Of a DNA stretch of 15,918 nt, positions 1 to 6,260 are shown one piece after another. The notes below the pieces were generated by a model. That model was not told where the DNA came from, ran no database searches, and worked only from the letters and a program-made list of their open reading frames with translations. The DNA comes from an uncultured Parasphingopyxis sp. (lineage in GTDB: Bacteria; Pseudomonadota; Alphaproteobacteria; Sphingomonadales; Sphingomonadaceae), in NCBI GenBank assembly GCA_905479515.1, contig CAJQMX010000265.1:1-15918 (forward strand). The letters are read 5' to 3'. The first letter of the stretch is position 1. Every line of letters starts with the position of its first letter. The position numbers were made by a program, and so were the translations under genes.

Positions 1-1
1 T

Positions 2-139
2 GGCGGCTCCTCGGTGATCATCGATCAGGACGCGCGCCTGTGCTTCTCCTATGTGATGAACAAGATGGAGAGCGGGCTGCTGGGTGATCCGAGGGGATTT
101 GGACTGGCGGCGGCGATGTATATGGCGGTGGCGGGATAG
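2..139 (+). CDS. Serine hydrolase, beta-lactamase/esterase family, C-terminal fragment
   Basis: This is the last 45 codons of a gene that begins before the window; the stop TAG is at 137-139. The translation runs GGSSVIIDQDARLCFSYVMNKM and ends near GFGLAAAMYMAVAG. A glycine-rich turn, a strand ending in D-x-D/E-x-x-L, the FSYVMNKM strand and a final alanine-rich helix together are typical of the C-terminus of the class C beta-lactamase-like family (PF00144), which includes EstB-type esterases and penicillin-binding-protein-like hydrolases. The catalytic Ser-x-x-Lys and Tyr motifs would lie upstream and cannot be checked, so substrate and location are unknown. Base composition is clearly GC-rich, in contrast to the island starting at 786. 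Confidence 0.72.
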   Translation, partial: GGSSVIIDQDARLCFSYVMNKMESGLLGDPRGFGLAAAMYMAVAG

Positions 140-164
140 GGCTTGAAACAACGCGTCGATCCCG

Positions 165-237
165 TTTTCCTCTCCCAGAGGGAGAGGCAAGCAAGACTTG
201 AGAGCGAAGCGAACTAGTCGCGCTCGGTGAGGGGTTT
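165..237 (+). repeat. Left inverted arm of the DUF559 unit
   Basis: This arm is an imperfect inverted copy of 593-664. It begins with a local palindrome of the type CCTCTCCC-AGAG-GGAGAGG and ends with GTGAGGGGTTT, which overlaps the first two bases of the DUF559 stop codon on the other strand. The local palindrome could also act as a transcription terminator. Confidence 0.6.
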
Positions 238-583
238 ATCGGCTTTGCTCGCCAAGCACTGCCTGCCGGATTTCCTCCAGCACGCCTTCCAGATTGTCAA
301 AAATTTCCGAATTCCAGAAGCGGATCACCCGATAACCCCCAATCTCCATGACGGCATCGCGAATTTTGTCTTGGGGACTGTCGGCATGCTGACTCCCGTC
401 CAGTTCAATGATGAGACTGGCCGAATGACACAAAAAATCGGCTACATAGTTATCGAAAGGAGCCTGAAACCGGAATTTCGCATTTTCAATTTGGCGATTG
501 CGAAGGCGCGACCAGAGCAAGGCTTCAGCATCGGTTTGGTTCCTCCGGAGTTTTCTTGCGACTGGAGTGAGGCGCTTTTTCAT
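236..583 (-). CDS. DUF559 / Vsr-like endonuclease domain protein
   Basis: This 115-residue protein begins MKKRLTPVARKLRRNQTDAE. The core is ARKLRRNQTDAEALLWSRLR, then KFRFQAPFDNYVADF, IIELDGSQH and GYRVIRFWNSEI, which is the standard order for the DUF559 (PF04480) family of small Vsr-like PD-(D/E)XK nucleases. The acidic residues of YVADF and ELDG and the following H are the expected active-site positions. An upstream in-frame ATG at 631 lies inside the right inverted arm and adds unrelated residues, so I place the start at 583. The length is usual for the family. Its target is unknown; Vsr nicks DNA at mismatches, but DUF559 members have no general assigned role. The flanking inverted arms suggest that it travels as a unit. 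Confidence 0.85.
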   Translation of the reverse strand: MKKRLTPVARKLRRNQTDAEALLWSRLRNRQIENAKFRFQAPFDNYVADFLCHSASLIIELDGSQHADSPQDKIRDAVMEIGGYRVIRFWNSEIFDNLEGVLEEIRQAVLGEQSR

Positions 584-592
584 TGGCGGTTT

Positions 593-664
593 AAACCCCT
601 CACCCACTGCGACTAGGCAATAAATTGCCAAGTCTCGTTGCCCTCTCCCTCCGGAAGAGGAAAA
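593..664 (-). repeat. Right inverted arm of the DUF559 unit
   Basis: This arm is the inverted partner of 165-237; see the DUF559 unit for the alignment. It lies just upstream of the DUF559 start codon on the coding strand, so it may also supply the promoter and leader of that gene. Confidence 0.6.
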
Positions 665-767
665 TTGTGCTGGCAGCAGCCAACGAAACGAAGTGAGAAT
701 ATAGCATGATCAGGCGGAAAAATCATTTGTCAGCTCAGCCACCCCCACAAAAGCGGGCAACTCGTCA
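665..767. other. Short intergenic spacer, no gene seen
   Basis: This stretch between the DUF559 unit and the REP hairpin has no convincing ORF on either strand and no clear hairpin. The last bases (CTCGTCA) look like the outer edge of the interrupted REP element. Confidence 0.6.
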
Positions 768-785
768 CCCCAGCGAAGGCTGGGG
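768..785 (+). repeat. Left copy of 18-bp direct repeat (target-site duplication), a REP hairpin
   Basis: The sequence is CCCCAGCGAAGGCTGGGG, a stem of seven base pairs with the loop GAAG. An exact copy in the same orientation, including the asymmetric loop, is at 14997-15014 just outside the other end of the island. Identical orientation of an asymmetric loop is what a target-site duplication gives; two unrelated REP copies facing each other would have opposite loops. Because the arms are G/C runs, the true duplication could be anywhere from 10 to 18 bp. Confidence 0.75.
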
Positions 786-800
786 GGTATAGTGATCTTT
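786..800 (+). repeat. Left terminal inverted repeat, 15 bp
   Basis: GGTATAGTGATCTTT is perfectly inverted at 14982-14996; the next base differs (C here, T at the other end). If the adjoining G run is counted, the TIR extends outward into the REP palindrome, so the exact TIR/target boundary cannot be fixed from sequence alone. Confidence 0.75.
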
Positions 801-837
801 CGATTTTGATGCCGTCTAGGATAGCAAAACATTCCGA

Positions 838-1761
838 TTATGAAATCTGCAATCCAATGCGCTGCCGGGTGTTCACAAGCGTCGTTACATATTTAGCTTT
901 TGAAGCTCCCAATAATGCAACAAGTAATCGGCAAATCAACCCTTTCATTTCTAGCGGCAAGTTTTGGTTTGTACCTACACCGTGCAAGGCAAAGCCCAAT
1001 GGTTGTCCCATATAACGGGCTTCGTGCATCGTGGCATTTCGCAGCACTGCTATAGAAGAACTACCTTTTGATGCTGGAGCCGCCCAATCAGGAACTGGCA
1101 TTCCGAATAAGTTGCACATCCACTCCATTCGCGCTGAGTGAGTTATACGTTTTTTGGATGGATACAAATCAGCGGCTAATGCAAAACACGTATCCAATGC
1201 TGTATAGCAATATATAAAACGCTCATATTGCAGCAATTGCGGCCCTTGGGACAGAAAAAGAGTATGTATCGCTCCCGCAACTAAATCAGCCCGCTGCGGG
1301 AAGTTGAGATTGTTTATCCAAAAGCTTTCTGCCAGTTCAACGCAATTCTCAAAGCGGCCCAAAACAACAAAATCATTCAATTTACCGGATTTGATAGGTG
1401 TAGCATCCACAAATCCTGCTTCTGTGCTCGTCAATCTTATCCCTGAAAAAAGAGAAAGGCACCATATAAGGAATTCCAAATGATCTGGGGAATTAGATCG
1501 TCCGTGACTAATGAAATGCGTCTTAGGTAATCCAAATATTCTTGAGGTAAAGGGCCGTTCGATTATCCGGCCAGAAGGAAAGTGCCTTGTTTGCTGTAGC
1601 GGAGCATATATCCATTGACCATCTATGCCATCTGATTTTTCCGTGGCATCAACTGTCTGTTGATAGTCTGACAAAGGGCCAACAAAAACGTCTCCCGCCG
1701 ATACTGTTTTGTATTGAGGCCAATATCCAAATTTTATCGATAAACCAGCTGCTTTATTCAT
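838..1761 (-). CDS. HEPN-motif protein, downstream partner of the left cargo pair
   Basis: I do not recognise a named family. From the chosen start the protein is 307 residues. The C-terminal half is helical and contains SIAVLRNATMHEARYMG. The R-N-x-x-x-H string (RNATMH, residues about 241-246) fits the RX4H active site of HEPN ribonucleases, and the preceding helices (YERFIYCYTALDTCFALAADLY) resemble the first long helices of a HEPN fold. The N-terminal half has no motif I know. Three in-frame ATGs exist at 1782, 1770 and 1761. I prefer 1761, which overlaps the upstream stop as ATGAATAA and suggests translational coupling; 1782 would give 314 residues. The role proposed is RNA cleavage or an Abi-type response together with the upstream gene. 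The HEPN assignment rests on the motif and helix pattern only. Confidence 0.6.
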   Translation of the reverse strand: MNKAAGLSIKFGYWPQYKTVSAGDVFVGPLSDYQQTVDATEKSDGIDGQWIYAPLQQTRHFPSGRIIERPFTSRIFGLPKTHFISHGRSNSPDHLEFLIWCLSLFSGIRLTSTEAGFVDATPIKSGKLNDFVVLGRFENCVELAESFWINNLNFPQRADLVAGAIHTLFLSQGPQLLQYERFIYCYTALDTCFALAADLYPSKKRITHSARMEWMCNLFGMPVPDWAAPASKGSSSIAVLRNATMHEARYMGQPLGFALHGVGTNQNLPLEMKGLICRLLVALLGASKAKYVTTLVNTRQRIGLQIS

Positions 1762-3109
1762 CGTCTGCATCAAAGTTGGCATTCATAAAATCATCGAGCG
1801 ACTGCCCGAGTTTTTTTAAAACCAGACTGGAAGCCTTTTTAGGGGCTTTCGCGATATATCGATTAGCAGCAGCTGAAAAATTGGGCGCGGATGAAAAATG
1901 AGTGTTTCGAATATCTTTAGAACTGTGTGCATTCCAATCCGCAGCTTCGTTGACGCCTACCATTAGTTCAAATGCATCCTTGTCAGTTATCAGATCATCT
2001 ATTGACTCATCGATATCTGACAATCCGATCGCGAATGCGTTGGCAACATCGAAAGTAGACGAACGTGCGTTCACGGCCCAAATCTTCAAAAGCATCTTAA
2101 CCACCTGAGGTGCGTCGGTTAGATTTGAAAGTAACACTGAGTTATAGGGAAAACGGCTGAGTGTCGCCTCCAGAACTTCATGGTATTCAGCGAGAACCTG
2201 TTCCTCGCCAAGCTCCTTTATCATTCTGCCCAATCTGTTCGCCGGATGTGACAGCTTAGTGATGGCTTTCGTTGCTGGGCTTTCTGTATCCTTTAATAAA
2301 AGTGCCTTCATCCGAATTACAATTTCTGGCTTTAACCCGATGAGAAGTTTCGGATCTGCAGCGATTAGTCGACCAATATTTTTTGCGAAATCATTATCGT
2401 GGGATTTGTCGATAATTAAATATTTCTTGATCATCGACCTATACTTTTCCAATTGAACAGCAGCTAGGCCAACCAAGAGGCGATCTGCATTTTTGCGTAT
2501 CTGGATATTACTGTCTTCACACGCATCCACCAGTTTTGAGAAAAGATAAGGTAACGCTGCTTTATGAAGCCCTGAAACTTCGTCCAACGCTATAGCTTTG
2601 ACTTCCTCAATTACGGTTGTTGGAAAGAGGTTCGCTTTATCTAGACGCTCAATAAGTGCATCGACTGCATGAGTTGTCTTTAGCAATTGTTTGCTTAAAT
2701 ATTCAGATATCACTGTGTGATATACGAAACGAGCTTCTTCAGCCGATGCGTGAACGCCCGATGGATGTGCCGCTTTATTCCGGATGTCACGAATTTGATT
2801 GAGCCGCTGATGCTCTGCTTGTGTTATCAAGCCTTCGGATAGGATTTGATCCGCCATATAGGACTCAAAAACTTCCTGATTCTTAGCCCGCTTTTCTACT
2901 TCTATTGAGACCTTTTTTGCCTTTGTATTGACCTTTGCCAATTCGGCTAGTTTGGTTCGTATATCTTCAAAGAGTGCCAAATAACTCATCACTATACAGC
3001 CGCGATACGCTGAGTTGCTGTAGCAGGCCAATGCTTCGCGCATATAATCGGTTGTGTCTTTGTTACTAATTTCCGAAAGTAAATCTTCCATATCTGTTAA
3101 GCCAGCCAT
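1754..3109 (-). CDS. HEPN-domain protein with long helical C-terminus
   Basis: This is a 451-residue soluble protein. Residues 15-145 form a HEPN-like helical bundle: TTDYMREALACYSNSAYRGCIVMSYLALFED is a typical first helix pair, and QIRDIRNKAAHPSG (R110-N111-K-A-A-H115) is the RX4H ribonuclease motif in its classic context. Residues 150-451 are predicted helical, possibly HEAT-like or a sensor region, without a motif I can name. A GGAA stretch precedes the ATG at 3109 by about 10 bases. It is first of a two-gene unit with the overlapping gene downstream. HEPN proteins are common in abortive infection, toxin-antitoxin and CRISPR effector systems as RNases; a defence role here is inferred from that and from the opposite-end STAND module. 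There is no adjacent MNT nucleotidyltransferase antitoxin, so a standard MNT-HEPN toxin pair is unlikely. Confidence 0.75.
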   Translation of the reverse strand: MAGLTDMEDLLSEISNKDTTDYMREALACYSNSAYRGCIVMSYLALFEDIRTKLAELAKVNTKAKKVSIEVEKRAKNQEVFESYMADQILSEGLITQAEHQRLNQIRDIRNKAAHPSGVHASAEEARFVYHTVISEYLSKQLLKTTHAVDALIERLDKANLFPTTVIEEVKAIALDEVSGLHKAALPYLFSKLVDACEDSNIQIRKNADRLLVGLAAVQLEKYRSMIKKYLIIDKSHDNDFAKNIGRLIAADPKLLIGLKPEIVIRMKALLLKDTESPATKAITKLSHPANRLGRMIKELGEEQVLAEYHEVLEATLSRFPYNSVLLSNLTDAPQVVKMLLKIWAVNARSSTFDVANAFAIGLSDIDESIDDLITDKDAFELMVGVNEAADWNAHSSKDIRNTHFSSAPNFSAAANRYIAKAPKKASSLVLKKLGQSLDDFMNANFDADDE

Positions 3110-3444
3110 GATAATTTCCGTTTCTTGATTGTTAGTATCGTTTTTTAAGTAGCGCTCGATTGTGCTACCATTTCTAAACCGCCTCTATGCAACAAAAAAT
3201 CTGGTGCCAACTATAAATTATGCTTCGAAATCATAGCCTCTATATCCGGCCCGACAGTCGGTAGTAACACTTCAAATTTTTGCGCCACTGGCTATCTCAC
3301 ACTTCCAACAATCGGTACAACTAAGGCAATAACTGACACTCAATGTGATTGCTGGCAATGCACCTTGCCTCGCCGTAATTGATGTTAGGCGTACTGTTCC
3401 CATATACTCGTGGAACGAATAAACTAAGAATTGAAAAAGAGCCA
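3110..3444. other. 335-bp intergenic region between HEPN gene and cas1
   Basis: No CRISPR repeats, tRNA or convincing gene were found. It holds the leader of the HEPN gene and one copy (3139-3150) of a 12-bp direct repeat, CGTTTTTTAAGT, whose other copy is at 9147-9158 upstream of the STAND gene. It also holds a small perfect palindrome, CCGAC-A-GTCGG (3251-3261), that lacks a T run and so is a poor terminator. A cysteine-rich leftward reading frame (3493 to 3272, TTG start) overlaps the cas1 end; I do not accept it as a gene. Confidence 0.5.
3139..3150 (+). repeat. 12-bp direct repeat, copy 1, at left edge of the core module
   Basis: CGTTTTTTAAGT also occurs in the same orientation at 9147-9158. 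The two copies bracket the cas1-to-PolB core. The sequence contains a T run, so chance similarity is possible, and no inverted repeats lie just inside the pair. Confidence 0.4.
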
Positions 3445-4509
3445 CTAGAGCGAAACTGCAACATGCTTGGCAAGTCCTGGTGATAATCGACAAGTGCCGT
3501 TTTTGGTTAGAATAAAGTCCGCTGGCGACATTTTCTGGCTTTGCACAAAATCCAAAACGACAGCATCAAGCTTTGGACGTTCCGGCTCCAGTAAATCAAA
3601 AACATAAGCGGGTTTGCCGCGGCGTCCGTGATGCATAATTCCAATTGTGGGATCATATCCCGCGCCGATGGCCTCAATCTGCAATTGGGATTGCTTAATT
3701 GCATAAGCGTAATTGAGCATTGCATTGATGGGGTCAGTTGCGCTGCGGTTTTCTGGCTTACTATTGTGGATTGCGCTTCGGGCTCGGTATTGTTTCCAAT
3801 GATCTGGAATTGGGTATTTGCTGTTTGATCGCCATTTCGGTCTCAATGCGGTCCAAGCTTTGAAATAAGTCGAAGCGCATTGACCTTCAATTGCTCGAAC
3901 CTGCTGCATGTCGGTAAGCTTTTCGGACAATTCGGCAATACCGCGATGTGCTCTGGCAATAGCTTTTTCATTGCATTCTGATTGCGGTAATTGCTTTTGC
4001 AATGTGACAATGCTGCTTTCCAATTTGCGGGCAATTAGGTCTTTTGCAAAACTAAGCTGCTTTTCGGGATTATGACGCAATTCCCTTTGCCAATCGACTT
4101 TGTCCTGATCGGCAGCAAAGCCGTTGCCGCTGCAAACAATTGCAATTTCACCATTCCATTTAATTCTAATGAGCGAAATATTTTGGTCTGCTAACCAATT
4201 CAAAACATCAAAAGACAAAGAACCACTGCCATCCAATAGCATTATTGTTTTGGGCGATTCCAAATCGCCTTTGAAATAGCGATGTTCAATTGGCTTTTGC
4301 GGAAAATGGGTAAATCCCTCTTTTATCAGCAATGTGCCTTTATCAATTCGCATTGAATTACCGTGACCGGATAATATCAATGGATTGGGATTGCGTTCCC
4401 GCAATTTGCGAGACTTTTGCAATTTAGCCAATTCGGCAATCCAATTTTCCGATTGAATAGCCCATTCGCTATTGCTGGCATTTTCAATTATATTAGAGCT
4501 TTGATGCAT
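3445..4509 (-). CDS. cas1: Cas1 integrase without CRISPR array (putative casposase)
   Basis: This is a 354-residue Cas1. The N-terminal beta domain includes TIMLLDGSGSLSFDVLNWLADQNISLIRI. The C-terminal catalytic domain has AIEGQCASTYFKAW (conserved Glu, about residue 208), ATDPINAMLNYAYA, GYDPTIGIMHHG (conserved His, about 293) and YVFDLLEPERPKLD (conserved acidic pair, about 305 and 308). So the metal-binding Glu-His-Asp set used to join DNA 3' ends to target DNA is intact. Its length is typical of CRISPR Cas1 or slightly longer; it lacks the extra C-terminal HTH seen in well-studied archaeal casposases. A TTG start at 4524 is possible, but a promoter -10-like TATTAT falls there, so ATG 4509 is preferred. 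No Cas2, Cas4, effector or array is nearby. As the only integrase-type enzyme in the element, it is the likely transposase. Confidence 0.9.
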   Translation of the reverse strand: MHQSSNIIENASNSEWAIQSENWIAELAKLQKSRKLRERNPNPLILSGHGNSMRIDKGTLLIKEGFTHFPQKPIEHRYFKGDLESPKTIMLLDGSGSLSFDVLNWLADQNISLIRIKWNGEIAIVCSGNGFAADQDKVDWQRELRHNPEKQLSFAKDLIARKLESSIVTLQKQLPQSECNEKAIARAHRGIAELSEKLTDMQQVRAIEGQCASTYFKAWTALRPKWRSNSKYPIPDHWKQYRARSAIHNSKPENRSATDPINAMLNYAYAIKQSQLQIEAIGAGYDPTIGIMHHGRRGKPAYVFDLLEPERPKLDAVVLDFVQSQKMSPADFILTKNGTCRLSPGLAKHVAVSL

Positions 4510-4571
4510 TAACAGATAATACAATAAAACCGGCTATTTGTCGCTGAAATTGAGGGTTAATATAGGTTTTT
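4510..4571. promoter_or_regulatory. Compact divergent promoter region between cas1 and HTH gene
   Basis: Only 62 bp separate the two divergent start codons. Leftward, GCGACA, a 17-bp spacer and TATTAT end six bases before the cas1 ATG. Rightward, a TAATAT box (4558-4563) ends eight bases before the HTH gene ATG, with a poor -35. Neither gene has a visible Shine-Dalgarno sequence, so leaderless or near-leaderless transcripts are suggested. The adjacent HTH protein may bind here to control both genes. These are motif matches by eye. Confidence 0.4.
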
Positions 4572-5186
4572 ATGTTCGCTGTTTTTAATCCAGAATTATC
4601 AATTCGAGACAATTGGAAAGAGGCTTATCCCCTCAAAGACGCTTGGTATCTTTTTGCTTCGGAGGACCTCAAGTCGCAATATCAACATGCTGGTTCGAAT
4701 GAAGCTCTTACCGCGAGTTTAACCGTGATGATGCAAAACGATTTGCATTTTCGAATTGGAGACGATGAGTTTCTCGCAATTGGAATTCAAATTGCGCCGG
4801 AACATACTTCGGAGCCCAGAACAGTTCCCAACACCCTATTTGGAAGCGATTCAGCGCAAATCGATTTTGAGCAATCAAAACTTAGCGCATTGAATTTTGA
4901 CTTTATGGATGTGCGCGTTTGTAAAGTTGCTGATACAAATTCAATCGAAAATGAAATCGTTCCCAAAATGAAATCTCGCATGGGTCGCAAGCGTCTTGAT
5001 CCGCTATTGACCGAAGCTTTAGCAATATTGCGGAGCGATGATCCGAATTTTGACGACAAGACTCAGGAAAAGAAGATTATCGCAATTCAAGATAAAGTAG
5101 CTGAACAGCACCCAGGGCAATATCCAAATGGTACAACCCCTGGAAAGACAACGGTTTGGCGCTATCTGAAAGACCTGTCGAGTTAA
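4572..5186 (+). CDS. DNA-binding-type protein with C-terminal HTH-like region
   Basis: This 204-residue protein does not match a family I can name. Residues 1-125 are acidic and mixed in structure (WKEAYPLKDAWYLFASEDL, then a strand-rich stretch around FRIGDDEFLAIGIQI). From about residue 135 the character changes: KMKSRMGRKRLDPLLTEAL, an acidic loop, KKIIAIQDKVAEQHPG, and a final TTPGKTTVWRYLKDL. The basic MGRKR followed by helices and a terminal T-T-V-W-R-Y-L helix resembles the wHTH of plasmid or phage regulators, in which the last helix reads DNA. It is divergent from cas1 with a 62-bp gap, and is followed after 128 bp by the HTH-HNH-PolB operon. Casposons usually carry one or more HTH genes. 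A regulator of the element, or an end-binding accessory factor, is the best guess. Confidence 0.6.
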   Translation: MFAVFNPELSIRDNWKEAYPLKDAWYLFASEDLKSQYQHAGSNEALTASLTVMMQNDLHFRIGDDEFLAIGIQIAPEHTSEPRTVPNTLFGSDSAQIDFEQSKLSALNFDFMDVRVCKVADTNSIENEIVPKMKSRMGRKRLDPLLTEALAILRSDDPNFDDKTQEKKIIAIQDKVAEQHPGQYPNGTTPGKTTVWRYLKDLSS

Positions 5187-5187
5187 A

Positions 5188-5213
5188 TTCCAAATGTTCC
5201 AAATGTCTCATTT
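5188..5213 (+). promoter_or_regulatory. Tandem 9-bp repeat with overlapping dyad, operator-like
   Basis: TTCCAAATG occurs twice in tandem (5188-5205), and the second copy runs into AAATG-TCT-CATTT (5201-5213), a five-base dyad. It lies just after the stop of the HTH gene and about 100 bp ahead of the HTH-HNH-PolB operon, where an operator would be expected. No second copy was noticed elsewhere. Binding by either HTH protein is a guess. Confidence 0.4.
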
Positions 5214-5314
5214 CAGCTTAGGGATATCTGGAGTCTAAACTGATCGGACTTTGAAGGCGATCTTACCAATCGAATCACTGGCAGAGCGAAAGCTGCCAAC
5301 TCGATAGGTATGAT

Positions 5315-5896
5315 ATGGCAAAGAAAAAGCGCGATTATAAAGCTGAATACGCCCGCCGCATTGCGCGGGGCAAAAAACGAGGCCTGACCAAATCCCAGGC
5401 GCGGGGGCATTCCAAACCCGGCGAGAAGCCGTTGCGCGGCAAACCCGTAAAATCAGATAAGAAGCTGGAAACCGCCCTGCGCTTCATGCGCAACACCGGC
5501 AAGCAGGGATTGGCCGCAAAACGGGCTGGAGTGTCCGCTGAGCGCTTCCGGCGCTTCCTCTATGGAAACAAGCTCGCGAAGCGAAAAAGCGGTAAATGGC
5601 GGTTTACTGACAAGCGCGGGCGCGAAATGCTGGTCCTTACGGGAGGTGAGCCGGAATATCTGGTTTTGGCAGGATACGATCAGGCCAAACTGAATGGTGA
5701 GCATCTAGCCGCTGTCAAAACCTTTGTCCTGAGCGGCGATGCATCCCTCATAGAGCCATTTGTCGGCAAATCGGTCCGCGACCTCAAAGGCAAGCTTCAT
5801 CCTCTGGAAACCGACCCCAATGAGCTGCTTCGCATCGCGAACAGCGGCAATGAGGTCTTCGAGGAAATTTACAATCTCGTGATTGATGGAGAATGA
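5315..5896 (+). CDS. Basic HTH-type protein, first gene of the HNH-PolB operon
   Basis: This is a 193-residue protein. The N-terminus is very basic (MAKKKRDYKAEYARRIARGK, then GLTKSQARGHSKPGE), a motif I have seen at the start of small proteins in mobile elements. Residues 48-90 (KKLETALRFMRNTGKQGLAA, then KRAGVSAERFRRFL) match a helix-turn-helix in which AAKRAGVS is the first helix and turn and ERFRRFLYG the recognition helix. The C-terminal part (about 100-193) is acidic and unassigned. An AGGT ribosome site lies five bases before the ATG. The stop overlaps the start region of the HNH gene. Its GC content is visibly higher than in cas1: by hand count 62% in 5341-5400 against 38% in 3961-4020, suggesting a separate origin. 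It is probably DNA-binding; its exact role is unknown. Confidence 0.65.
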   Translation: MAKKKRDYKAEYARRIARGKKRGLTKSQARGHSKPGEKPLRGKPVKSDKKLETALRFMRNTGKQGLAAKRAGVSAERFRRFLYGNKLAKRKSGKWRFTDKRGREMLVLTGGEPEYLVLAGYDQAKLNGEHLAAVKTFVLSGDASLIEPFVGKSVRDLKGKLHPLETDPNELLRIANSGNEVFEEIYNLVIDGE

Positions 5897-5897
5897 A

Positions 5898-6260
5898 ATG
5901 ACTGACCTTGAAAATGAAAAACGCAAAAACAGACGACTTGCCGCGCTTGGTACGAATGAACCGAAATGCCCTTGTTGCGGTGAAACGGATTGGCGAGTTT
6001 TTGAACAAGACCATATTGCTGGCCGTGCTCGCGATGACATGGTGGTGAATATTTGCGCAAATTGTCATCGCAAGCGCACCTATGATCAAAAAGGGCATCC
6101 GCTCCATAATCCACAAAATGATCCGCAATTGGACAGGATGGGCCATTTTCTTCTGGGGCTCGCGGATCTGCTAAAGCTGATTATCGACCGGCTTTATGAG
6201 TTTGGTTTGTTCTTAATCGCACTGTCTGAAAACTACGCTGACAATCAGGTGCAATCATGA
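5898..6260 (+). CDS. HNH endonuclease with hydrophobic C-terminal helices
   Basis: This is a 120-residue protein. Four cysteines in two CxxC pairs (C24/C27 and C53/C56) form a zinc knuckle around the HNH core EQDHIAGRARDDMVVNICANCHRKRT. H39 of DHI is the expected general base, with N51 and H57 as the remaining HNH positions. After the nuclease, residues 80-112 form unusually hydrophobic helices (MGHFLLGLADLLKLIIDRLY, then EFGLFLIALS), which could be a dimer interface, a partner-binding helix or a weak membrane anchor. The start at 5898 is chosen because GGAG lies about seven bases upstream; ATG 5886 and TTG 5883 are also in frame. The stop overlaps the PolB start as ATGA. HNH genes recur in casposons; nicking during replication or excision is plausible but unproven. 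Confidence 0.82.
   Translation: MTDLENEKRKNRRLAALGTNEPKCPCCGETDWRVFEQDHIAGRARDDMVVNICANCHRKRTYDQKGHPLHNPQNDPQLDRMGHFLLGLADLLKLIIDRLYEFGLFLIALSENYADNQVQS

Larger units (their letters stand above)
165..664. mobile_element. Compact unit: DUF559 gene between ~73-bp imperfect inverted repeats
   Basis: The left arm (165-237) and the reverse complement of the right arm (593-664) align along their whole length. Both read TTTTCCTCT, then a purine-rich GAGGGAGAGG block, then AGACTTG, a diverged middle, CTAGTCGC, and finally GTGAGGGGTTT. The gene fits exactly between them: its stop overlaps the inner edge of the left arm by two bases, and its ATG lies 10 bp inside the right arm. I see no direct repeat outside the arms, so movement is not shown. 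It could be a non-autonomous mobile unit, or a gene captured between two inverted copies of an intergenic repeat. Confidence 0.5.

Noticed and set aside
227..616. 129-residue rightward reading frame
   Set aside because: It is the antisense shadow of the DUF559 gene, whose family motifs are clear.
838..3109. HEPN pair as a standard MNT-HEPN toxin-antitoxin
   Set aside because: Neither protein shows a nucleotidyltransferase GSxxxG...DxD motif.
3251..3261. Palindrome as the cas1 terminator
   Set aside because: The stem is only five base pairs, has a one-base loop that cannot close, and is not followed by a T run on the leftward strand.
3110..3444. Possible CRISPR array next to cas1
   Set aside because: No regularly spaced repeats occur here or anywhere in the window; only short isolated palindromes are present.
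3272..3493. Cysteine-rich 73-residue leftward reading frame downstream of cas1
   Set aside because: TTG start, overlap with the cas1 3' end, no ribosome site and no family resemblance; probably chance.
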